DNA of 64,000 bases from Sternotherus odoratus (Eukaryota; Chordata; Testudines; Kinosternidae): positions 84,302,390 to 84,366,389 of the forward strand of contig JAVMKO010000003.1 in NCBI GenBank assembly GCA_032164245.1, written 5' to 3'. Under the pieces are notes generated by a model that was given only the letters and a program-made list of their open reading frames with translations, was not told the origin of the DNA and searched no databases. The stretch's first letter is position 1, and each line of letters starts with the position of its first letter. The translations under genes and the position numbers were made by a program. Of the stretch, positions 55,876 to 64,000 are shown piece after piece.

Positions 55876-57039
55876 AAACAGTTCTTACAATAAACTCAGT
55901 TACTAATTAAAAGGGAGTCCTGAATGGGTTCAGTGGACTGCAGTCTTAAAACACCCTTTCCAATGGCAGTTAACTTCAGCTGCTGAGGAATTTACTCTCT
56001 TGAAAATAAATATCTTCGCTTTATGACTAGGGTTAAAAAGGATTTTTTTATTTTTAATGGGGTGGGGGGAGGGACACACTCTCCCTGTCCCAACTCTCAG
56101 AAGAACTCCAGTAGCTCCACTCGGTTGGTCCTAGCTCTCCAGGAGGTCAGATCCTCTCCATTCATATGCTGGGCCATTATGTGCCTAGCAGATCACTGTT
56201 CTGACTGGAACCAACGTGTCTGAGGGACGGACTGATTCACAAAATCACTTCACGACCCCTGCCCTTCTTGCAGTCCTGTCCCTTTTAGCGCAGTGTGACT
56301 CAACACAGACTGACATACAACAACAGAAAACAAAACCCAAATTCTAGTTGCTGCAGTTAAGACAATGTAACTGTTTAGATGATAACAACATGCACTAATG
56401 GAAGATTTGTAGCTCCACTTACTAGTAGGATTCTTGCTTTTGGTATAGAGCCACTGTTACATACTGTGTTTTTTTTCCCTGTTAGGTGTTGTTTTTGTTG
56501 TCCATTTCAGAAGAATTCACAACATTGAAGAAGTCAAATTACATTTCAGGCATCCAGAAGTGCTGATCCTATTCTCACCTGTATGGTTTTTCCCTTTCTG
56601 TCTCAATACAATAGTAAAATCTAGATTGTGGTTATTCAACCCCGGACATTATGAACTGAATCAGATTGGCTACTTATTACACATTATTAAAGGGGCCACT
56701 CTATATTTCTTACTGGCACATAATGATGTTCTTTGTAGGAAAGGACAAATGAACTCAGAGAAAATGAGAAATGCCCAAGTCTCGGTAGAGAATATCAGAT
56801 CAGAGCATCCTCCTCCTTTCTTACAGGAGAGCTAGGAGGTCTATGGATGAAACTAAAGGGACAGACGGATCCGTTTGAGGCTGGAGAGGATGGCAGGCAG
56901 AGACAACAGAAGGGAGATCTCAGAAAGTTTAGAGATCCACACTTTTCAAGCCTATCCAAACTAAACTGGATCTCCACATTTTCTGAGGGCAAATCATCAC
57001 TAGCCCCATGTATGTTCCAGACTAGGGTTGCTTAGTCAT
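55876..57039. other. No gene recognised
   Basis: No gene or clear repeat is seen. Opposing open frames at 56795-57035 are without features. Confidence 0.45.
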
Positions 57040-57270
57040 TCACTGGAGGGCATTGTGGCCTAGAAGACTGAGCCTGGGATGGGGAACCAGGAGCTTCTAC
57101 ATTCTTAGCCTGGCTCTGCCACTGACTCCTCTCCTGTGGTTTAGTAAATGACTTGGCTGTGCAGTGCTCATCAGTGTAAAACAGGGGAAACAACTCGATT
57201 TGCCTACCTCCCCACCAGGCTGGGAGGAGCACGTGGTGCTCAGATAGCGATCCACATAGTACCGCATGAT
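57040..57270 (+). repeat. MIR-type SINE, near full length
   Basis: AGGGCATTGTGGCCTAGAAG (tRNA-like head), GGAACCAGGAGCTTC, CTGGCTCTGCCACTGACTCC, TCAGTGTAAAACAGGGG and CCTACCTCCCCACCAGGC: head and core in the expected order. The head is too decayed to be a working pol III promoter. Confidence 0.7.
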
Positions 57271-58928
57271 TGCTAGTATAATAAACAGATTTAATTACTC
57301 TTGATTTTGTGGGCTGTGTCTGTCCTTCCCTGGGAAGGCCAATTCTCTTGGGCGCCAATGATAATTCTTTAGATGTCCTCAATAAGGCTTCATTTAAATG
57401 CACAGGAAATCAGCTTTGTCCCTTTAAGGAGTCAGGCACCAAGTGCCTCTAAAAGGTCCATTTTACCATTTCACTGCAGTTTGGGAAGCCCTCACCTACT
57501 CAGAGCTCAGCTGCACCAGGCTAATTTCCATAAGCATCATGTGGTGTTACAGAAACCACATTTTGCCAAGCTGTCAACTGTACAGCCTTCTCTTTGCTAA
57601 ACAGACTCCCATTAAAACTGTCTGCACAATTTGTCAGTTAAATGAGGTACAAGAGGGACGCTCTATTTGCCCCTAATTAGCTGTGCAGACTACCTTTGTC
57701 TGTTTGATTAAGTATTCACATTATCAATTTTGTTTAATCTGATTCATTTCACACACCTCCCTTGGGACTCAGCCCATACGGTTAACTAATCTCTGATATC
57801 ATCTCTTATATCAGGCTGCAGTGATCTCCCATGGAACACATTCTACCCACAACGACAGCCATCGCCAGACTCTTCAGAGAGGAGGAGGTTTCAGGATGAA
57901 CAAAAATTAAATGGCCTGATTGGCAGTGAGCATTGACATGTTTAACCCAAGCCATAAAGAAGCACACGCAACCCCAGTGCTATTCCCAGTCATCCTTTTA
58001 ATCTTTTCCCCCAGGCAGCTGCACCAAAACAGAAAGTGTGTGAGTTCAGTAGCATCATGGTTGCTCTGTCATCTTATGGCCACTGCTCTAAATGGCTGAC
58101 TATCACTTGATCCCTCACAGGATTGAATAGACCACAGATTTCCGTTGAAAGCAATGGTCAGTTCCCAGTGTACGAGACTCTGTGGTGAGGGACAAGATAA
58201 AGGAGTTCTTCAAAGAACTTGTATGTGATGTCAAAGAAGCTTTGAGTGACGGTGGCTCCAGAAAACATTTCATATTTTTAAATGGGTTGGGTACCCCTGA
58301 CGAGAAGTCTAGAGGGATGACCCAGCCCAAAGCTGCAGTGGGTTTACTTAAGGCCTTGGTGCTAATTCATTGAGGAAAGGCAGGAAGGATGGAACTGAAG
58401 GCAAACAATTAGGAACATTCAAAACCAGACATTATTTTTATCTGTGTCATATGCATCAGTGCACCATAAGTGCTTATGTCTCCGTAGGTGTGGATATTTG
58501 TGTACAAACATATATGTGTGTAATATAAAACATTCACACCACACTTCCAAAAAATATCTAAATGTGAGGTTTTAGTGTTTTGCCATGAATTCATGAAACC
58601 GGTCCGCATTAACAGAAAAACTGCACATTTTTGCTCAAAAACAGGAATGTTTTTGCAAGGTTTTGTAACGTGTTTACACTTTTGATGAAAATAAAACTTG
58701 GAGCATTTCAAAATTCAGAGTTTCATCTGGCCAGAGATCAATTTTTTGCATCGAGTCACCACAATTTTTTTTTTTTTTGAAATTTTGGTTGTTTCAATGT
58801 AGGACAGTCCATTTTGTGATAATTTTGCAAGAAGTGATTTTTTTAAAGGTACAGAATGCAATTGTGAATTGATTTTATGAAAATTTGCAAAAGATATTTA
58901 TATCGTTTCCCCACACTACTAATACCCC
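57271..58928. other. No gene recognised
   Basis: No gene. About 58590-58880 is A/T-rich with a 'gaaattttgg / tttgcaag' type repeat flavour, and a T run lies at about 58768. Confidence 0.4.
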
Positions 58929-58950
58929 CACACACACACACACACACACA
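58929..58950. repeat. (CA)11 microsatellite
   Basis: A pure CA run. Confidence 0.95.
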
Positions 58951-59712
58951 GCCATCCTATGCACATGAAGAAACAAAATATCATAATCATTCAAAAATCC
59001 ATTATACTTTTTTCACTGGGCCTTGTTCTCCCTATGAAGGACGTGAATAACTTCCAGGGCCAGTGCAAATTAAGGGCTAGATTGTGACCTGGACTACATG
59101 CCTGTGCAAGTTTGTAAGAAACTCCCATATGCCTCAGTCTGGGTACCCAGACCGTGGGTCCAGGTGCAAAGGAGTAAGCAGGGCTATTTGCCTGCTTACG
59201 CCCTCCCGGGAGCCAGTGGACTGTGAGGAGCAATGAATGGGTAGAGAGTGGGCAAAGACTTGACTCCTGGGCCAATGCTCTTTCATTATTCAAAATATGA
59301 CCACCTTAAGGACCATCCTTCCCAGGCTACTACACTGAAATATTAAGACACAGTAGGTGGTGTATTGATGTAGACTTAGGTGAATTCCAAGTGCCATAAA
59401 ATATCTAGCAGTGAGATGAAGGCTAATAATTCAATGTATCAATGTATGTATTTGAATTTTCGCCAACCACAATGAAAGAGCTCCCATCCACTGCTTAGGG
59501 TGCCCTTTATGATCTTTCCAGAAGAGGTGGACAATCTCACAGAGAGACTGCCAGCCAAATCCATAAGTGTGGTCCTCTTCACTCATGGAAGCAGAGAGGT
59601 TGAGCTAACCCTATGTCTCATGTATTTTTTCTTTTCCTTCTTTTCACATTTTCCTTTCCTTCTGAGTGTATCTTTTCTTCCATTTTTTCCCCCTTTATTT
59701 TCCTTAGTCTAA
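58951..59712. other. No gene recognised
   Basis: Unassigned sequence ending in a pyrimidine-rich tract (59620-59705). Confidence 0.4.
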
Positions 59713-60005
59713 ACCAGGGTCCTCAAACTGAAATGACCATGAGGGCCACATGAGGACTAGTACATTAGCCCAAGGGACGAATCACTAACACCCACCCCCA
59801 CAGCCTCCAGCTCCGCCTCCACTCCTTCCTTTCCATGAGGCCCTGCCCCTGCCCTGCCTCTTCCCACCTCTTCCCTGAAACCCTCACCCTAAGTCCACCC
59901 CCTCCCTGCCCCCAGGGGATGCAGGAGAGATGTGGGGTGTGGCAGGGGACTCAGGGCAGGGGGTTGGGGTGCAGGAGGGATGAGGGGTACAGCTGCGGCC
60001 AGGGT
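59713..60005 (+). mobile_element. hAT-like non-autonomous element (one end)
   Basis: The left end AACCAGGGTCCTCAAACTG with GAGGGCCACATGAGGAC is hAT-like. The interior is C-rich then G-rich (CCCTGCCCCTGCCCTGCC; GGGGGTTGGGGTGCAGGAGG), typical of such turtle elements. The right end is not identified. Confidence 0.55.
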
Positions 60006-60117
60006 CTGTTTCGTTGTTTTGTTTGCAATATTTCCTATTAATATAACACTTCACTTCAGTTTTCCAAATAACTAATGATTGCATAGGAATTGTCTAGATA
60101 TTTTATGATTAATTATT

Positions 60118-60240
60118 TAGTAATTATTAATTATTATTGCCTAGGAGCCCTAGTCACAGACCAGGACCCCATTGTGCTGGGCACTATACAAACACAGAAC
60201 AAAAAGACAGCCTCTTCCCCAAAGAGCTTACAATGTTTGT
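60118..60240 (-). repeat. MIR-type SINE 3' tail
   Basis: CCTAGGAGCCCTAGTCACAG, CAGGACCCCATTGTGCTGGG, CTATACAAACACAGAACAAA and AAGAGCTTACAATG: the best-preserved of the three antisense tails. Confidence 0.8.
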
Positions 60241-60260
60241 CACACATCCTTCTTCACAAT

Positions 60261-60383
60261 GGGCCAGATTCTGGTACCCTTACTCCTGTGGGGTTGCATC
60301 TTATACCATGAGTAGGTTCACTGACTTCCACAGGACTATATGTGGAGTGAGTCCACATCAGCAAGGATATCGAAATCTGGCCC
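60261..60383. repeat. Palindromic amniote DNA repeat
   Basis: The left end GGGCCAGATTCTGGTACCC mirrors the right end GATATCGAAATCTGGCCC. The inner halves pair more loosely. Confidence 0.65.
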
Positions 60384-61311
60384 TACCAATGTGTCATTTT
60401 GAGTTCTGGGCTATGCTTATGTATTTGTCTGTAAAATGTATGTTGACTGTCATCATGAATTCAAAGGACAAAATGTTAAACTAGCCCAAGTTGAAACTGG
60501 AATGTGTAGACGTCTGAGGGCTGTTCACTGAAGAAGAGTTGGTGACCTCAGTTCATCTCCTGACCTAGTGGATAAGTGTCACCTAGGGTTACCCTAGCTG
60601 AGAGTTACAATGATATGCCTGTCTCATCACAGGGTCCATTAACTCCATTGGTGATCGTTACATTTGCTGTGGATAGTCAGCTCCAGCAAGAAAGGTTTAA
60701 CACATCATATGAATGCTGGAAACCTATTTCTTGCTTTCTCTTTAATTTAGTTTAGCTTTGTTTCTTCATAAAAAGAAGCCACTTGTCCTTTTCATTTCAG
60801 TAGACCTTAAAATCAAGGGATTTTCCAAGGCATTGTCAGTTGTGATAAGATATGTTTTACCCACCAAAAGGTTCGTAAAGGAAGGCTGCTGAGCTTCTAA
60901 GGCTTGCTGGAGGTTGTTCTCTACTGAAGACCTCAGGAGGTCAATGGAAGGTTTTGATCCTTTCAAGACACCTGCCATCATTCAGTCCCCGCTTTCTATG
61001 GACCTCCTGAGGTCCATAGGAAGGAAGCCATGATTCTGCAGACCTTAGATGTGGGGATGGGTGCTATCTGGAGGGAAGAGATCAAGGATGGGAAGCCCCC
61101 AAGGAAACTTAGGAGGTTTCTTCAGTTCCCCCTTTCTTGACCTCAGAAGACTGAGGCTCACGGGGACCACCCCCCCAGTGAGCTTTAGGAGGCCTGTTAG
61201 TCCCCATGAGCTCTTCAAAGACTTGCGACTTTGACTTGGCAGACGCCGACACACCTGTTTGGGCTTGGCGGAGTCAATGAAGGCTGTTTGTAGGCCTTTA
61301 AAGAGATGTCT
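60384..61311. other. No gene recognised; short hairpin
   Basis: Antisense open frames at 60766-60981 and 61045-61254 lie in the same direction and look somewhat protein-like, but I recognise no domain. A 24-bp hairpin CTATGGACCT-CCTG-AGGTCCATAG is at 60996-61019, with a related GACCTCAGGAGGTC at about 60930. Confidence 0.4.
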
Positions 61312-61373
61312 GAGGCCTGGTTTACACTACAGAGTTATGTCAAAGGGAGCTGCCTTAAGTTGACCTGTTAATG

Positions 61374-61684
61374 GAGCGGCGTCCAATAGAAATTCAGTGC
61401 TAGCCATACTTGTGGTTTTGAATTTTTCTTATTCACCACATTATAAAAAAGGATTAAAAAACATACTTCAAACATACAACATACTACTACTATAGCCCTG
61501 AAATCTGGTATATAATTCATACTGACCATGTATCTTAATGCAGCCTCCAGATTTGACTTGGATTTTATCAAATTTAACTGCAGAAAAAGTGGATTCACAG
61601 ACGCACGCATTGCTCTTGCATTGGCCACAATTCAATAGCCCTTTCAACACAGGTGGCTAGGGGCGAATGTATTGGACACCGCTG
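61374..61684. mobile_element. Non-autonomous hAT element (311 bp) with 8-bp TSD
   Basis: A perfect 8-bp duplication TGTTAATG at 61366-61373 and 61685-61692. The left end GAGCGGCGTCCAATA pairs with the right end TATTGGACACCGCTG (reverse complement CAGCGGTGTCCAATA). It is AT-rich inside with no transposase. Confidence 0.9.
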
Positions 61685-61976
61685 TGTTAATGTATGTGTT
61701 TACACTTCTGGGTCCTTTATGCCGACCTAAGTCTCTTCTAATGTCGACTTCTGTAATCCACCTCTGCGAGAGGCATAGTGATTAGTTCAATTTTCATGGG
61801 TCGACTGCATAGTAGTGCAGATGCAGCATTGTGTAATTTGACTTAATTGGCCTCCAGGTGGTGTCCCACAATGCTCATCTGTGACCACTCTGGAGATCAT
61901 TCTCAACTCTGCTGCACTGCAGTCAGGTACACAGGAAACAGCCCCTCCTGGGAAGTTTTGATTTCCTGTTTTCTGT

Positions 61977-62300
61977 TTGACCAGCATTGGGAGCATGCCA
62001 GCTCGAACACAGCTGATCATGGAGACTACATGCCCCAAATGTGCTCCAGCCTGCTCTGCACAGGAGGTGGTGGATCTCATTATTGTGTGGGGAGAAGAGT
62101 CTGTGCAGGCAGAGCTCCAATCCAGCAGAAGAAATGCTGACATCTATGCAAATATCGCTTGTGGAATGGGGGAGAAGGACTACACGAGGGACACGCAGCA
62201 GTGCCGTGTGAAAGAACTTTGCCAAGCATACCAGAAAGCAAGAGAGGCAAACAGTTGTTCTGGTGCTGCACCCCACTCTGCATGTGATTCTCAGGGGTGA
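61977..62300 (+). pseudogene. Myb/SANT-like DNA-binding domain protein of a DNA transposon
   Basis: A 107-codon frame resembling the Myb/SANT-like (trihelix-type) proteins abundant in turtle genomes. Visible motifs: AQEVVDLIIVWGEESVQAEL (helix 1 with its Trp), SSRRNADIYANIACGMGEK (helix 2) and YTRDTQQCRVKELCQAYQK (helix 3; the family usually has RVKIKEL, so two residues are missing). It then ends REANSCSGAAPHS before a frameshift where the family continues into a FYEALHxILG-type block. There is no associated transposase. It is probably a fossil; some relatives are annotated as host genes in databases for the same reason. Confidence 0.75.
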
Positions 62301-64000
62301 CCCTACCAGCACCCCCACAAGCAATTTTGACAAGAATTGTTCCATCTGATTCTGAAGTATGGGAATTTGAAAAAATAGGTGTTAACCATTTTGCAAGTTC
62401 TTATAATAATTTTCTGTTCTATTTCCAAAAAAGAGAGGCCTTGAAACTCCAGGTCTGGTTTGCTGTGAAGTTCTTCAATGGCATTAGTGTTTTTTCCCCA
62501 GAAACAGTGGTAGTTTGGGGGAATTTTTTCCCTGGTGACTCAGCCATAGCAGAATCCTCCATTGTCGTGGTGCAATCTTCTAAGTTTTGCCAAAGTCTGG
62601 AGAATCCAATGAGGTTACCAAGTGTCTGACAGGCTTGGCAAATTCATCTAATTAACTTCAGGACCCCTTCAGAGCTTCTAAGCCCCATGAGGAGTCTGTC
62701 AGACATTTGGAGCCATGATGTGCAGCAGATCTCCTAATCCCCGAGGGCTTCCTTCTATTGATCTCCTTACTCCCACAATGCGCCTTAGCCATGTGGAGAC
62801 TCCTGCAGAATATTCAGAAATATGCAGAAAATTCTGAAGAATTTCTAACCCCAGAGAGTCTCTGGGAGGGCTCTGAGGCAGAACTGGTTGGGCTAAAGGG
62901 CTTTAAGAAATCCACAAGTGTAGCTTGGAAAAAAATTGGGTGCAGTTCAAGCAAGCAGGAGACCAAGATATGCTAATTGACACAGCTGTCATCTAGGATG
63001 TAATCTAATTTACATACTTGGTGGCGAATAAATGCTTCTATATGGCAGAACACCAGTATTTTTCCTTGACAACTTTATCAAAAGGCTAATGAAGTTCCCA
63101 GACAAAAGTTTGCTCAGCTTGATTTAAGGTTGTAACTACAGTAACGTAAAGATGCTGTTTATAAACATTGGAAAGCCAATAAATTGTACATTAAAAAGCT
63201 GCTTAAAAAAAAGGCTGTGGGAAAATATGGAAATACAGTGCTAAGGCTCCCCCAATTGACAATTTCCCCATATTCCTAGCCACTCACCAGCCTAATTAAT
63301 GAGACATCCTTACAGCTGCTCATCATTCAACTTCATCATTGACAATGTGAGTGAGACACCCCTTGACATATCCAGCTTCCTAAATGTATGAAACACCCAC
63401 CAACCCTCTCCATCTTCACAGTCATAGACTATCCTACAGTTCACCCTCCACTAACAACACATCACTGACAACCCGCATCTCACATTTCACCCCCACACCA
63501 AAGGATGATTGAACCACCATGTCATCTTCCCAATATACCGAGGTTCCCTGATACAAATGAGTCCTTAAGCTGGCCAGGTACACAAGAATGTGATGTTCCC
63601 GGCCAGTGAAGTTCAAGGCCAAATCATTAAAGTACTTAAGACTTAAGAAGTCAAGTAACTGAGACACTTGTCCTATACACAAATACATGCCATGGTTGGT
63701 GCATGGGTCACAGGGATATGACAGAAGAGCTACACTTATTTGGCTTCCTTAAGTCTCCATTTTCATTCTTTCTAATGTTCCTTTTATTTACCTTGAATTG
63801 CAATTTTATCCATGGGTTAAGCTGGAAAAAAATCAGTGTGATATTCTTCCAAGCTCCACCCACAAACCAAGAGTGGCCCATCCCAGTTGCTGGTGTTGAA
63901 AATATGAGCATGCATGATCTGCACGGCTCCACAAATTTGCCTCATTTTCACTGGGACTTCCCCCTCTTCCCCACCTCAGTTTCTTGGCTTTAGCTCCTTC
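62301..64000. other. No gene recognised
   Basis: No gene is recognised. Plus-strand open frames 62297-62629 and 62758-62976 and minus 63434-63688 show no domain I can name. Part of 62330-62600 may be transposon-derived ('aaactccaggtctgg'). The window ends without a feature crossing its edge that I can identify. Confidence 0.4.

Larger units (their letters stand above)
61312..62300 (+). mobile_element. DNA transposon remnant with Myb/SANT-like gene
   Basis: The left end GAGGCCTGGTTTACACTAC resembles Harbinger-type ends. It is followed by a non-coding leader interrupted by a hAT element at 61374-61684, then the open frame 61977-62300. The right terminus was not found, so the 3' part is deleted or too diverged. 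The assignment to a Harbinger-like superfamily rests on the end sequence and the DNA-binding domain type. Confidence 0.6.

Noticed and set aside
60996..61019. Perfect 10-bp-arm hairpin as a terminator or microRNA precursor
   Set aside because: Too short for a microRNA hairpin and no transcript context.
60766..61254. Two same-strand open frames as a small gene
   Set aside because: Separated by stops, no recognised domain or splice signals; more likely old repeat or chance.
1..64000. CRISPR arrays, bacterial operons or phage
   Set aside because: No regularly spaced repeats and no prokaryotic gene density; all repeats are vertebrate transposons.

Overview
This window looks like turtle nuclear DNA (Testudines, probably a cryptodire). 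The diagnostic signals are many 5'-truncated CR1 LINE copies, two tRNA-headed SINEs of the turtle Cry type, Penelope-like retroelement (PLE) debris, short hAT and Harbinger-like non-autonomous DNA elements, and old MIR-type SINE tails. I found no convincing host protein-coding exon, tRNA gene, CpG-island promoter or CRISPR array. The long open frames are either inside decayed transposons or lack any recognisable family. The window therefore reads as a gene desert or a large intron. Family names rest on motifs and remembered repeat families, not on a database search.

Layout. 1-7 kb: a decayed PLE (about 1063-3735) interrupted by antisense CR1 and by a 275-bp inverted copy of its own coding region, then a CR1 copy split by a Harbinger-like MITE (6127-6414). 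7-16 kb: mostly unrecognised DNA with a CR1 tail, a fragment of another non-LTR reverse transcriptase, and low-complexity tracts including a (CT)n(CA)34 microsatellite. 16-23 kb: a miniature PLE insertion with 13-bp target duplications, a solo LTR inside CR1, a hAT element inside another CR1, MIR pieces and a tRNA-SINE. 23-35 kb: sparse repeats, including a second miniature PLE insertion and a hAT element with a perfect 8-bp duplication. 35-40 kb: back-to-back CR1 copies, a third inverted PLE fragment and a solo LTR nested in a MITE. 40-50 kb: mostly unrecognised sequence, an X-box-like palindrome and a 5S-rRNA-headed SINE-like insertion. 50-54 kb: a CR1 retaining ORF1 esterase and endonuclease relics, split by a solo LTR, with a CR1-tailed SINE next to it. 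54-64 kb: MIR copies, GC-rich hAT debris, and a DNA transposon encoding a Myb/SANT-like domain with a hAT element inside it.

The sequence is best read as nested insertion history. The most notable items are a recurring inverted (antisense-then-sense) architecture of PLE ends carrying decayed hammerhead-ribozyme-like cores, the 5S-headed insertion, and several insertions whose boundaries are fixed by target-site duplications.
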